Below, piece by piece: positions 24,406 to 54,034 of a DNA stretch of 64,000 bases. The notes under the pieces were generated by a model that did no database searches, was not told where the DNA came from, and worked only from the letters and a program-made list of their open reading frames with translations. This DNA comes from Sorex araneus (lineage: Eukaryota > Chordata > Mammalia > Eulipotyphla > Soricidae), in assembly GCF_027595985.1 (NCBI RefSeq), contig NC_073305.1, positions 115,640,259-115,704,258 on the forward strand. Reading direction: 5' to 3'. Made by a program: the position numbers and the translations under genes. Within the stretch, counting starts at the first letter, position 1, and each line of letters starts with the position of its first letter.

Positions 24406-24601
24406 AGGGGCCGGAGCGATAGCACAGCGGGTAGGGCGTTTGCCTTGCACGCGGCCGACCCGGGTTCGATCCCCGGCATCCCATATGGTCCCCCAAGCAC
24501 TGCCAGGAGTAATTCTTGAGTGCAAAGCCAGGAGTAACCCCTGAGCATCGCTGGGTGTGACCCAAAAAGCAAAAATAAATAAATAAATAAATAAATAAAT
24601 T
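24406..24601 (+). mobile_element. SINE (SOR-like, poly(A) type), close to consensus
   Basis: Sense copy. The head 'ggggccggagcgatagcac' and B box 'gggttcgatcc' are intact, and the tail has become (AAAT)n at about 24572-24601. It faces an antisense copy 70 bp away. Confidence 0.93.
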
Positions 24602-24669
24602 TAAAAATAAAATTATTTTTAAAAATAAAAAAACATTTTTTAAAATCTCTATTCATATTTAAATTTCTT

Positions 24670-24848
24670 TCTTTTTTTTTTTTTTTTTGCTCTTGGGTCA
24701 CACCTGGCGATGCACAGGGGTTATTCCTGGCTCTGCACTCAGGAACCACTCCTGGCGGTGCTCAGGGACCATATGGGATGCTGGGAATCGAACCCGGGTC
24801 GGCCACATGCAAGGGAAAGCCTTATGCGCTATGCTATCACTCCAGCCC
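24670..24848 (-). mobile_element. SINE (SOR-like, poly(A) type), inverted partner
   Basis: Antisense copy with a T-run at 24671-24688. With the sense copy at 24406-24601 it forms a tail-to-tail inverted pair with a short spacer, able to form a hairpin of about 160 bp in RNA. Confidence 0.9.
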
Positions 24849-25535
24849 CCAGTCAATTATTTTAAAGTCAATTTGTTTCATCCTAGGAACTTTTAAAAAA
24901 CACTACCAATATACAGTATGTGGGCTAGGGATGTGGCTTCGTGGTAGAGCACATGTCTTACATGTGTGAGGCCGTGAGTTTGATCCTTGGTACCACATCC
25001 CCTCTCCCACCACCTCCAAAAGGATGTGCATTTCCCAGAGACCCTAAATGATCTGGAATACCAATGGCAGAATCATGCTACAATCCTAAATATCAATTTT
25101 CACCAAAGGAGAGATTTTGATGCAGAGGTGCCCGTTACTCACTTAATACCTAAAAATGTTTTCTAGGGACCGGAGAGACAGTACAGCAGGTAGGGCATTT
25201 GTCTTGCATGCAGAGAACCAGAGTTCAATCCCCAGCATTATATGGTCCTCCACACCCCTCAAGGAGTGATCACTGAGCACAGAGCCAGGAGTAAGCCCTG
25301 AACACCCCTGGGTATGGCCCAAGAAACAAAATTTTTGTGTATTATCAAGAGGGACAGAGGAAACAAACAGAGGTAGTGGCCCTTTCTGTTTTCTTTGACA
25401 TTAACTTGTCTTCTTTGATTCTGAAAAAAACTGAGATAGTGTCCCTACATTAAGCCTGAGAAGTCAACTGAGTCAATTTCCTTTAAAGGAAATGATCACG
25501 GATATCTAAATCATTTGCTTTAGTAACGAGCTTAT

Positions 25536-25714
25536 TTATTTATTTTTTGCTTTATTTGGGTCACACCCAACGATGCTCAGGGGTCACTCCTGGCTCCGCA
25601 CTCAGAAATTACCCCTGGCGGTGCTCAGGGGACCATATGGGATGCTGGGAATTGAACCCGGGTTGGCCTCGTGCAAGGCAAATGCCCTACCCGCTGTGCT
25701 ATTGCTCCAGCCCC
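25536..25714 (-). mobile_element. SINE (SOR-like, poly(A) type) with target duplication
   Basis: Antisense copy flanked by agtaacgagcttat (25522-25535) and agtaatgagcttat (25715-25728), one mismatch in 14. Confidence 0.9.
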
Positions 25715-26159
25715 AGTAATGAGCTTATCCTCTCTTAATTGGTCTAAGATGTAGGGAATCTATCAAAAATGAATCCCAGAAAAATTTCCAGGATGCCTGC
25801 ACAAATGCCAGTCACTTTCCACCCAGCCTTTCCTGAGCTCATTTTCACTGAAGACTCCACTCACGTCTTCTTCAAATCCCATCCTCTCCTTTCATTATCT
25901 CGGTTAACTACCAGTCTGTCCAAGGCTCTTGGTGTGTGAAAAGCTTAGCATGGAAGTCAAGAGTCTGGAGCCCAGCCAAGACCCAAAGTCTAATGGGTAA
26001 CTGACTTTGTTTTTTTGGGGGAGCCCACCAAGGTGCTCTGATCTTACTCCTGGTGTTGCTAGAGGGACTATATGCAGTGATGGGAATCGAATCCAGGTCA
26101 GCTGCATGAAAAGCAAGTGCCCTCCCCGCTGTGCTATTACTCCAGCCTGACCTTCATGC

Positions 26160-27400
26160 CTATCACTGAAGTTCTTTGTATCTCACATCCCTGATATGCT
26201 TTTTACTCAGAAAGTTGTTATGCAAACTAAATGGGCAAATAATGTTAAGAGTACTACCCAAGTAAAATTTTTTTTTAGTCTGAATTATTATGATGCCAGT
26301 TTTCCCATCAAACCAATTAGGAAGATATTCCTAAGCAGTCTGGGAATTAAAATGAAAAAACAAAAGAAAGGAATATTAAATGATTAAACATGTTCAGAAA
26401 CAACCCCCAATTAACTTTTTACTAAGATATAATAATAACCAAATGCAAATTAAAGACATGATGATTGATTCCTAGTTAGTATTTAGAATAACTGCATATG
26501 TGTGCATGTAAATCCAAACATTTATTTAGAAAATATAAAATGTTATAATTTATCTTGCTCTTTCTTTGGGCTAGCATTTAAATTTTCAAGAGTGCCACAT
26601 AATCTTATAACTAAACTTTATTACAGCTGAACACTCAAATAATTATAGTTTTGGCGTAGGTTTGTTATGATTAAATAGCGAAAGTCTATTTAGAAAGCAC
26701 ATTATACACGAATTTACGGTAATTGTTCAAATATCAGCATATAAATTATTTTTTAAAAGTTTCTTACACATGGAATCTAAAATTCAAAAGAAAAATGAAA
26801 ATTTGTATTCAAAACAAATAGAAGCAACACTGGCTTCTATATGTTAAAAATATATGATATTTTTCTTAAGCACTGTAGGTACAAATATTAATTATATGGG
26901 CTGAGAATGTTTAATTTTCAATATAATTCAACAAGATACACACAGAACTCTATAAATATATCCCCTATAGTAACCATGTAAAACCATTTTTATCACAAAT
27001 ACTACGAAAATCCTCTGAAAAACAAACTACAAACATGTTCTAAAAGAAATGCTTATAATAACTACAAAAGCAATAAATACCAAGTTATTTTGGTTTAAAA
27101 ACTGAAGGGCAGTGTAATGTAAATCTGAATACTGCAAAGTTAATTTTGAGGATGCAGTTTTGTAATTAATACAAGGTACTAAAGACTTCAAAAACTAACA
27201 AACTTATTTTATACAATTTAAAGTCTTGAGTTCCAGAAAGAAAAAAATTAAGCAGATGAAAAGTATGTATGTAGAAATAATAGTATAAAATGAATTATAT
27301 ATTTATAAAAGTACTACTGTTCAAATACGTAAGGCTCAATATGAACTTTTTTGGACTATAAGTTTGTACACAAGTTTTTGAGAAGTTTTAAGCCAAATTT
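26160..27400 (-). other. SRSF12: AT-rich SINE-free block; candidate distal SRSF12 3' UTR
   Basis: About 1.24 kb of unique, very AT-rich sequence lies 1.3-2.6 kb past the SRSF12 stop on its sense strand. It is the longest SINE-free stretch in the intergenic region. On the - strand AATAAA signals occur at 26526-26521 and 26622-26617. A long conserved 3' UTR is a plausible reading; no transcript evidence is available here. No protein-coding frame is seen. Confidence 0.4.
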
Positions 27401-28734
27401 CATTTTTTTTGTTTTGGGGCCACACCCAGCAATGGTCAAGGGTAAGTTACTCCTGACTTGGCACTCAGGAACTATTCCTGGCAGTGCTTGGAGAACTACA
27501 TGGATGCTGGGGACTGAATCCAGGCCGGACGCATGCAAGGCAAGTGCCCTACCTGCTATGCTATTTCTCTGACTTCCTATTTCATACTCTAAATATTTTG
27601 ATCTTTCTGAAGTGAATGCAGTACAGAATTTAATGTAAGCTTATCTATGCTGTTTTATTCAATAAAAACAAGACCTTTAGGAGCTCAGGATACAACATAC
27701 CTTTCAACTTTAATATATAGGAGCCATACTCAGCAATGCTGCAGGAATTACCAGAGCCACACCGGCAGTGCTCAGGAGTCATGTCATGCTAGGGATCAGA
27801 CTCGGGGCCTTGCCCATGCCAGTCATGTGCTCTACCGTTTGAGCCAGCTTCCCGGCCCTAGACTGCATCTCACTTATTTTGGTTTGGGGGCCATACCTGG
27901 TGGTGCTCAGGGGTCATTCCTGTCAGGATTCAGGGAACCATATGGGATGCTGGGGACCATATGTGTGCAAGGCAAGTGCCCTGCGTATTTTATTATGGTC
28001 CCATCCTAGACTACATCTTCTGAATGATTGATTTCTACATAAAAGTAAGTTGCAGAACTTTGGAATGTGATGTAATATGGGTCAAAATTGGCTCAAGTTT
28101 AAACAGAAGACACAAGAGTGTGAAAAGCTTGAATAGGACCTATGCAATAATCAGTCATAATTACTTTTTTTTTTTTTTTTTTTCTTTTTGGGTCACACCC
28201 GGCGATGCACAGGGGTCACTCCTGGCTCATGCACTCAGGAATCACCCCTGGCGGTGCTCAGGGGACCATATGGGATGCTGGGATTTGAACCCGGGTCGGC
28301 CGCGTGCAAGGCAAACGCCCTACCCGCTGTGCTATCACTCCAGCCCCCATAATTACTTTTTACAAGAAAGTAAAGTGCTTTAAAGTAAAAAATATTTTTG
28401 TACAACGTACTAAAAGTACTAGTGTTTAACATCTAAGAATTTAGAGTTTTCTACATTTAATTTTACTTATGTTCCTTGAAAAGCACCTTCTGCGACAACG
28501 TAAACAAAAAACGGTCCATGAAATGGTGACATTTAGACATCTCATAATTTGTGGTGTGGGCCCTTGAGACTAAATCTTTGTTAATCCAAAGTTAGAGAAG
28601 TATTATTTCTTGCACATGCCCAAAGTAACTAATATCAACTCACATTTTCTGTAAGCCTTGAATAATTTTTATTTAACATAATGAGAAGTTCAATAACTTA
28701 TATTAAAGACTATGTCGTTTTCTGCTTTTGTTGT
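27401..28734. other. SRSF12: SRSF12 3' flank / likely 3' UTR with SINE insertions
   Basis: Diverged SINE pieces lie at about 27410-27570, 27720-27855 and 27880-27990, and a young copy at 28170-28347. The unique segments 28020-28155 and 28362-28734 lie directly downstream of the stop. A first AATAAA on the - strand is at 28673-28668, 62 nt after the stop, and would give a very short 3' UTR. Further signals downstream allow longer forms. Confidence 0.5.
28170..28347 (-). mobile_element. SINE (SOR-like, poly(A) type), young, sense to SRSF12
   Basis: Antisense on the + strand, so in the same sense as SRSF12. It is flanked by the perfect 14-bp repeat cataattacttttt (28156-28169 and 28348-28361). 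It lies within what is probably SRSF12 3' UTR. Confidence 0.93.
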
Positions 28735-47484
<18,750 letters not shown>

Positions 47485-47930
47485 GACGGTCCCTCGGCTC
47501 CCTGGGGCGCTGCCCGCCGCCGCAGCTCCGCCGGCCCCCGGCGCGACCCTCCCCGCGGCCCGCCTGCGCGCAGCCGCAGACCCGGGCGCCGAGGGGCGCT
47601 GTGCGCGGGGCCGGCGGCGCGGGGCGGGGCGCGCGGGGCGGGGCCGGGCCTGCGGGGGTCCCGGGCGCCGCGAGCCGGGGGGCCCGGGCGGGGCGGGGGC
47701 AGTGTGCGGTCCGCGGGAGGGGGGCGAGGGGCGCGGTCCCCAGCTGCGGAGGGGCGTGAGGCGTGGGGGCGGGGCGGGGGTCGGGGGAGAGGGGCACGGA
47801 GCTGCCGGGGCGGCGGGCGCTGCGGGCTGGGGCCGCTCGGGGGTCGCCGTTAACCCCGCGGGACTGCGCCGCAGCGGGCTGAGCGAGCGTCGGGGGTCTC
47901 CCCTGCAGCCCGCAGCCGCACACTCATGCC

Positions 47931-48960
47931 CCCCTGCCCAGCACCTGCCCCCCCCCCGCCACGTGTCTTCCTCCCTCCTCCCACCACCGCTTTTAACTGA
48001 TTTCTCCTGAGCTCCAGGACCGATTCACAGGGGTTGGCATCTCTCCACTCCCCTCCCTTCCCCTCCCCTCCCCTCCTCTCCTCTCCTTCCTGTCTCTCCC
48101 TCCCTCTCTCTCCCTTCCTACCCCTAAAATGACTCTTCTCCCATGCCCCTGGTTGACTGACCCTGGTTGTTGTTATGTTGGGGGCCAGCCCCCTTGCTTC
48201 ACTGATTTATATCCGATGCACCAGTGAATCCACAGGGTGATGATGGTCCTTTGCGTCCTCGGCTCCCTTGGGGCCATTGCTTCAAGTTCCAGCTCTTCCA
48301 TCTCCAAAGTCACAGTGGCATCTTAACGACTGAGTACCATATTCCAGAGAGGAGTATGACAGCTTCTTTAGCTCAGCCCCTTTCGTTCCCGAGCTTCTAT
48401 CAAGTCGTGGGGCTCAGTACTATCTGTGTGTAGGGGTTGGGGGTGTCTGAGCAGTGCTCTTAATTCATTAATCTTAGGGCCCAACTTTCGACTGGGAATT
48501 CATTCAGATTTTAATTTTGTATCTGCTAATGCGATGGGGGCCTGTTCTAGGTATGTGATATAGCAGGGAACCCACACAGGCCAAGTGCCGCCCCGCCCCC
48601 CCCTTGCACTTAAAAGAGTTTAGAGGCAGGTGCCTACACTATAAACCTGCCTTGGATAAACCTACTTGGATAAACTATAAACCTACTTGGATAAACCAAG
48701 ACCACGTGAAGTACAGAAACCCAGGAAGAATTTGTGGCAGCAATTGAAAGGATCCCCTCCTCACCTCAAAATGTGGTCCTCCTGGGGTGGGAGCGTAAAG
48801 AACTGCGCAGGGATAGACTTCCTAGTGTCATGGCAGCTCTGATGGGTCAGGGAGGCCAAGTCTAGCACAGTGATGACAAATCAAGGTGTAAGCTATATCA
48901 ATGCCAAGAGGTTTAGAGGAGAACTTTTGAGCGGGGTGGCAAGAGAGTAAGAGCTAGAGA
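47931..48960. other. Intergenic upstream of SRSF12; polypyrimidine tract and short tandem repeat
   Basis: A CT-rich tract at about 48040-48120 is followed by unique sequence. A short tandem array of 'tataaacctacttggataaa' units lies at 48639-48700. No gene is seen; the 69-codon frame at 48224 has no recognisable feature. Confidence 0.55.
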
Positions 48961-48964
48961 GTCA

Positions 48965-49118
48965 CTGAATTTTTCCCTGAAGGAGCCTTGGGGAGGAGCA
49001 GAGAAGTTGTCTCAATGGGATAACCCTTAGGCCAAGCACCAGGTTATCCCATTGAGACAACTTCTCTGCTCCTCCCCAAGGCTCCTTCAGGGAAAAATTC
49101 AGGTGCTTGGCCTAAGGG
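48965..49118. repeat. Perfect 61-bp inverted repeat with nested 17-bp inverted repeat
   Basis: Arms 48965-49025 and 49042-49102 are exact reverse complements over 61 bp, with a 16-bp spacer. The spacer plus two arm bases (49024-49040) is itself inverted at 49102-49118. The order is A-L-A'-L'. No mismatch separates the arms, so the event is recent or maintained (or an assembly artefact). Confidence 0.97.
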
Positions 49119-49570
49119 AAGCCCATGTTCCACCCCTGGCGTGGCCTGGTCATCCTGAGTATCGACAGGGAGGGAGCAATCTCTCGCCCAGAGTAGGCCC
49201 AAGCACCATAAGGTGTGCCCCTCCCCCACCCAAGCCAAACAAGGCCACCCAAAGTAGGCTGAGAGGGCCGGGGAAATAGCACATCAGGTAGGGCATTGAC
49301 TTCCAGCACCACATATGGTCCCCGCAGCTCCACCAGGACTGATCTCTCTGAGCACCACTGGGTGTGCCCTACGCCCCCCCCCCCAACACACACAGGTCTT
49401 GGGAAAAGATGTGAAGAATGAAGAACAACATATACTAGAGCAGCATGCTCAAAGGCTCTGAGACAATAGAGGAAATGAAAGTAGGCAAACAAGAACAAAA
49501 TAGAATAGAATGAGAACGTAAAACTTAAGAGCAGGCTGAGGTAACGACGGGAAGGTGTGAGACATCGACT
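49119..49570. other. Intergenic, diverged SINE pieces
   Basis: Diverged SINE-like sequence at about 49119-49235 and a sense copy at 49265-49395 ending in a C-run and 'acacacag'. The rest is unique. Confidence 0.5.
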
Positions 49571-49572
49571 CT

Positions 49573-49795
49573 TGGTTTGTTAGTCGTGTCATAACAAATC
49601 ACCACAAACGCTGTGCTTTAAAACAACAACGACAATAATAGTAATCAATAAAAATAAATAAACAAACAAACAAATAAATAATTGTCTCACATTTCAGGAA
49701 GCCAGAAGCCTGTGATAAAGTTGTTTGGAGGGTCACACTTCCGAAGATGCTGAAGCATCTTTTCTTGCTCCTACCAGTCTCCAAACTGCGGGGAT
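49573..49795 (-). mobile_element. Possible MaLR/MLT-type LTR fragment, antisense
   Basis: The ordered + strand phrases 'cataacaaatcaccacaaac', 'gctttaaaacaacaacg' and 'ttcaggaagccagaagcctg' resemble the antisense end of mammalian MaLR/MLT LTRs. They are interrupted by an (AAT/AAAC)n simple repeat at 49640-49682. Short and diverged. Confidence 0.45.
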
Positions 49796-49811
49796 TTCTT
49801 TTTTTTCCCCC

Positions 49812-49965
49812 AATTTATTTATTTATTTATTTATTTATTTTTTAATTAGTGAGTCACCGTGGGGGTACAGTTACAAATTTACCCATCTTCATGCTGTGTT
49901 TCCCTCATACAATGTTTGAGAACCCATCCCTCCATCAGTGTCCATTCTCCACCACCAATGAACCC
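49812..49965 (-). mobile_element. L1 3' end fragment, antisense
   Basis: A run of (ATTT)n (poly(A) side) is followed by 'gagtcaccgtgggggtacag' and 'catccctccatcagtgtcc', matching the tail family seen at 58640-58805 and, inverted, at 63370-63495. A second-type SINE is inserted directly after it. Confidence 0.65.
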
Positions 49966-50190
49966 AGCTGGAGTGATAGCACAGTGGATAGGGCATTTGC
50001 CTTGCACATGGCCGACCCGGCTTCAATTCCTTTGTCCCTCTCGGAGAGCCCACAAGCTACCGAGAGTATCCCGCCCACATGGCAGAGCCTGGCAAGCTAC
50101 CTGTGGCATATTCGATATACCTACAGTAACAAATCTCACAATGGAGATGTTACTGGTGCCTGCTCGAACAAATTAATGAACAATGGGACA
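49966..50190 (+). mobile_element. Second SINE type (no poly(A)), sense
   Basis: Head 'agctggagtgatagcacag', then the alternate body 'cggagagcccacaagctac' through 'gcctgctcgaacaaattaatg'. It ends 'caatgggacatatatg' without poly(A). Confidence 0.85.
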
Positions 50191-50369
50191 TATATGTATA
50201 TATATATTGGGTAAAAAGTTCTTTAAAGAATCAAATTCAGAATGAAGTCACATGATAATGATATCATCTTAAAATTTGAACTCACCTCTCAGCAGGTGGT
50301 GCTAGCTTTTCATATAAGAACTGCCTGCTCTACCATAACCTTAAGGGAAAGATTAAGAGGGAAGTGGCA

Positions 50370-51019
50370 GGCCTGCCGCCAAGATGTGATCCTGGGGGCC
50401 GCACGTGTGTGCGGCCTCCCCGCAGCTGCATGAGTGTGACTCTAGATGCCAGCTAAATTTTTCGACATGGGCAGCTCCTCGAAGAATGTCTCTCGCCTGA
50501 GAACTAAGCCTCGGCCTCATGCCCGCCCAGGAGGGGAAAGGTATTTCTCTCTCTCGCCCCTTCCTTGCCGGGGGGTGAAGGGCTTGGTGACCGCCATATT
50601 ATGACGACCACAGATGGGGTTTACAAGCTTGCAATGATCCAATACCTGGAAGAAATCTCCCTGGACTTAGTTGCTAAAGTACAGAAATCCAAAACCAAGA
50701 ACTCATATCTCTTCACCACAGGTCTGACTCTAGTGTGGTACTCCTAACAATAATAGGTTTGTGTTGAAATATTGAATGTAACCAAACTAAATAGAAAGTA
50801 ATGTGAAATTTATCAGTTACAAGGTGGAGGGAGGGTGGGGGGGGCGGGATGGGAGGTGTGCTGTGTTTTTGTGTGTGTGTGTGTGGTGGGATACAGGCAC
50901 TGGCGAAGGGATGGTTGTTTCAGCATTGTATAACTGAGACTTAAGCCTGAAAGCATTGTAATTTTCCACATGGTGATTCAATAAATAAATAAATTAATTA
51001 ATTAATTAATTTTAAAAAA
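50370..51019 (+). mobile_element. 650-bp L1-dependent retroposon, copy 1, with target duplication
   Basis: Flanked by the perfect 15-bp repeat aagagggaagtggca (50355-50369 and 51020-51034). It starts with a CpG-bearing GC-rich 5' part ('gccgcaagatgtgatcc'-like), then a short coding-like segment (LAMIQYLEEISLDLVAKVQKSKT), then an L1-type 3' UTR and (AATT)n/A-rich tail. It matches 60705-61356 along its whole length. It could be a spliced or internally deleted L1, or an independent non-autonomous family. Confidence 0.88.
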
Positions 51020-51034
51020 AAGAGGGAAGTGGCA

Positions 51035-51785
51035 ATTGAGCGCGGTGGGGGTGGGGGTTGGACCACAGCTGGCATTGTTCAGGAGTTACTCCGGATTCAG
51101 CAATCAGGGATCACTCCTCATGGGGCTCAGGGAACTGTTTGTGGTGCCAGGGTCAGCGCCTGGGTCAGCAGCATGCAAGGCAAGGTGAGTGACCTCCCTG
51201 TTTATTATCTCTGGGAAGAGGCAGTTTTGTTATTGTTTTGGACCAAATCCAGTGGTTGTCTGGGTAACTCCTAGTACAGAGGGGGTTGTGCTGGGATTAC
51301 TCTGAGGAGTGCTAGGCAGAGTGTAGGAGCTGTGGACAGGACCCAGCCTCCCACCGTGTCAAGCACGCCTCCCAGCCTTTAGAGCACTCTTCCCAGCCCC
51401 GTACTGAGTGTGCCGTAAAGTGCCCCTGTTTGTCTTGAACTTTGACTAATAAGGCGTCATCCTACATAATCTAGTCTGAGAATCTATCACCATGTTCTCT
51501 TCTGAATTACATTTCTCCCATGGTATTTGTAAGAAGTAATAGAAAAGATCACTTATTTCATAATAGATAGTTAGCCCTTTCAAAAAGTCAGATTTGAGAA
51601 GGCTTGTCATTTTTAACCCACCATTTTGACCTATATACTTCCCCACAATAAGACTGGACCTAAAAAATGTTGGAGGTTGACTTTCTCACTAAATTAATTT
51701 GACAAATCTTTAATGGGGGCATGTTAATTGTTAAGCCTAATTCTAGCAACTGGAAGTGAAAATAAAGTGATGCTCCCTAATTCTG
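51035..51785. other. Intergenic, diverged SINE pieces then unique sequence
   Basis: Diverged SINE pieces at about 51045-51215 and 51235-51385. 51400-51785 is AT-rich with no recognisable element. Confidence 0.5.
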
Positions 51786-51806
51786 AAGGACCTTGCTCAG
51801 TGCTTC

Positions 51807-51992
51807 CTTTTTTTGTTTGTTTGCTTGCTTTTTGGGTCACACCCAGCGATGCTCAGGAGTTACTCCTGGTTCTGCACTCAGGAATTACTCCTGGTGGTGC
51901 TTGGAGGACCATATGGGATGCTGGGGCTCGAACCCAGGTCGGCCATGTGCAAGGCAAACACCTTACCCACTGTACTACTGCTCTGATCCCCT
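51807..51992 (-). mobile_element. SINE (SOR-like, poly(A) type), first of a stacked pair
   Basis: Antisense copy bounded by ctcagtgcttc at 51796-51806 and 51993-52003. It shares its right-hand target repeat with the next SINE. Confidence 0.92.
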
Positions 51993-52003
51993 CTCAGTGC
52001 TTC

Positions 52004-52179
52004 TTTTTTTTTTTCTCTCTTTTTGGGTCACACCTGATGATGCACAGGGGTTGCTCCTGGCTCTGCACTCAGGAATTACTTCTGGTGGTGCTCAGGGGAC
52101 CATATGGATGCTGGGAATCAAACCGGAGTCGGCCGCGTGCAAGGCAAATGCTCTACCTGCTGTGCTATTGCTCCAGCAT
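52004..52179 (-). mobile_element. SINE (SOR-like, poly(A) type), second of a stacked pair
   Basis: Antisense copy bounded by ctcagtgcttc at 51993-52003 and 52180-52190. Three copies of the 11-bp site around two same-orientation SINEs show sequential insertion at the same target. Confidence 0.92.
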
Positions 52180-52190
52180 CTCAGTGCTTC

Positions 52191-54034
52191 TTATACTAAG
52201 TATTTTCATATATTCTGTGAGATTTTGTTTGTTTGCTTTTGGCCACAATTGATGGTGCTCAGAGGACGATGTGTTGCTGAGGACTGAAACAAGATCCCCT
52301 ACATGCAAAACATTGACAGGGTGAGACAGCCCATTCAGCTGTCTCGATTCCATTTCTACTTTTTTTGGAGGGGAGGGAGGGTCCCACTGGGCAGTGCTGA
52401 GAGGCATTCCTGGTTCCTGGTGAGCTCAGGTGACTCAGGGATGCTAAGGATCAAACCCACGTTAGCCCCTTGCAAGGCAAAAGCCCTACTCGCTATACTA
52501 TCGTTCCGTCCCATCTCTCTTCATTCCTGTTATTGAGACTTTTTTCCTTAATAAAGTAATTCTTTGCCATAATATCTTTACTGTGTTTCTTTAAAGCAGT
52601 TCACTTTTCACATGGGAAAGATGACTTCTTTCATAAGGGGCAATTGTCAGAAAGGTTCGCTCAGGGATCCCCCCTGGAGGGCTAGGGGATGGGTATATGG
52701 GGAGACGGGGATTGAACCAGGATCTGCTATGTGAGGGAAGAGTTCTATACACTGTTATCTCTCTAACCAGGGAATGAGAACTATTTTAACACTGCTGCTA
52801 AATATCCTACATTTGGAGAGACATTCTAAATAGACACATGTTTGTGTAAATTATTACTATAAAGTTTCATTAGTGCTATATAAAGATGTTTTAGAGTACT
52901 ATGAAGGGCATGGAAATGAATTATCTGACAATTAAAGAGGATATGCATTATTTTAGAGAAAATTGTTGTTTGGGTTATTTAGGGATGTATATAAATTCAC
53001 TGAGGAATTTAAAAAAAACCCAAACATTTCAGAGAAAGTAATCTAGATGAGTGAAACGCCAGTTTGTGGTGGATGTAGTATGGTACGCTGAACCACTGGG
53101 GAAAGAGGGTGAATGCTAAAAAGGTTGGAATGGAGATTAGGAACTCAATATTGAGAGGCTTTAGATGAATACCATGCCAAGGAGCTTCGGTTTGATTCAC
53201 TTGATATTGGGATTCGAGCTGAAACTTAAAGTAGAGAATTAGGAAGAACAAGTCTGTGTTTAATAAGGCGTATACTGACAGACATGTGAAGGATGAATTG
53301 GAAGCAGTAGTGAAGTGGAGATTGGCATAAGAAGGTTAGTTAAAGCCATTTATGAATAATGGATTTTCTCTTTAAGAAAAAAAAATTGGTAGGGGGGTGT
53401 AGAAGATAGTACATAGGTTAAGGCATTTGCCTTGCCTGTGCTTGCAGCTGCAACAGTGGTTCAAATCCTGGCACCACATATGGTCCCCTGAGCACCACTA
53501 GATGGGGCCTTTGAGCATCACTGGATCTGCCTCCCACCTGACCAAAATTTCTTGCTGGAAAATAGTACAGGGATAAGGCATTTGCCTTGCACACAACTAA
53601 TCCTGGCTCAATCCTTGGGACTACATATGGTTCCATGAATATTGCTGTATTGAGCATTTCCGGGTGTAGCCTAAACCAATTTTGGACTTCTGTCCTCTGG
53701 AGCTCTGAGAAAGTAAGTTTCTGTCATTCAAGCTACCAAACATCTGCTACTCTCCTACAGTACCCTGAGCAGGTGGGTATTGTAGATACGTGCACAACAT
53801 AGAGATAAAGGACTGTGCCGTCCATAAAATTCTAAATTTGCAGATTGGCAAGGTCTAATGTGGTGCATGACAATAAGATTTCATCTGGGGAAGCATCAAA
53901 ACATCGCCGTTGTGCAGAGAAGATCTTTTCAGTTAAAACATTACCCCGAAGTAATTTAGTGGTGGTGATGCCACTGCTTGCTTCCGCTAGTCACTAAATT
54001 ACAGAGGCTAGCAATCTCTAAAACTGCTGGAAGG
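52191..54034. other. Intergenic, diverged SINE pieces and unique sequence
   Basis: Diverged SINE pieces at about 52225-52330, 52370-52510, 52655-52770, 53400-53530 and 53560-53660. The stretch 52780-53390 is AT-rich; 53040-53340 has the look of an old, unidentified dispersed repeat. No gene is seen. Confidence 0.5.

Larger units (their letters stand above)
16661..26159. other. Intergenic, SINE-dense region between PNRC1 and SRSF12
   Basis: No gene is seen. Diverged SINE pieces beyond those listed lie at about 16800-16920, 17105-17245, 17800-17965, 18790-18940, 19085-19165, 19370-19515, 19765-19915, 20005-20110, 20870-20985, 21105-21260, 21310-21420, 22040-22145, 22625-22740, 23000-23130, 23245-23385, 23425-23535, 23985-24125, 24250-24350, 24925-25010, 25170-25335 and 26005-26150. 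The piece at 24925-25010 ('gtggtagagcacatgtctta') looks like an older tRNA-derived SINE of a different type. The intervals 17250-17760 and 22150-22550 look unique. Confidence 0.65.

Noticed and set aside
24406..24480. tRNA-like sequence with A and B boxes
   Set aside because: It is the head of a SINE with a conserved body and A-rich tail. No cloverleaf or intact anticodon arm is evident, and dozens of copies exist.
49042..49118. Terminal inverted repeats of a DNA transposon at 48965-49102
   Set aside because: The arms are separated by only 16 bp, no target duplication flanks them, and the interleaved 17-bp repeat fits a template switch better.
51728..52287. 164-174 codon frames repeating 'FWVTPGDAQGLLLALHSGITP'-like peptide
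   Set aside because: This peptide recurs across the window because it is the antisense SINE translated. It is not a gene family.
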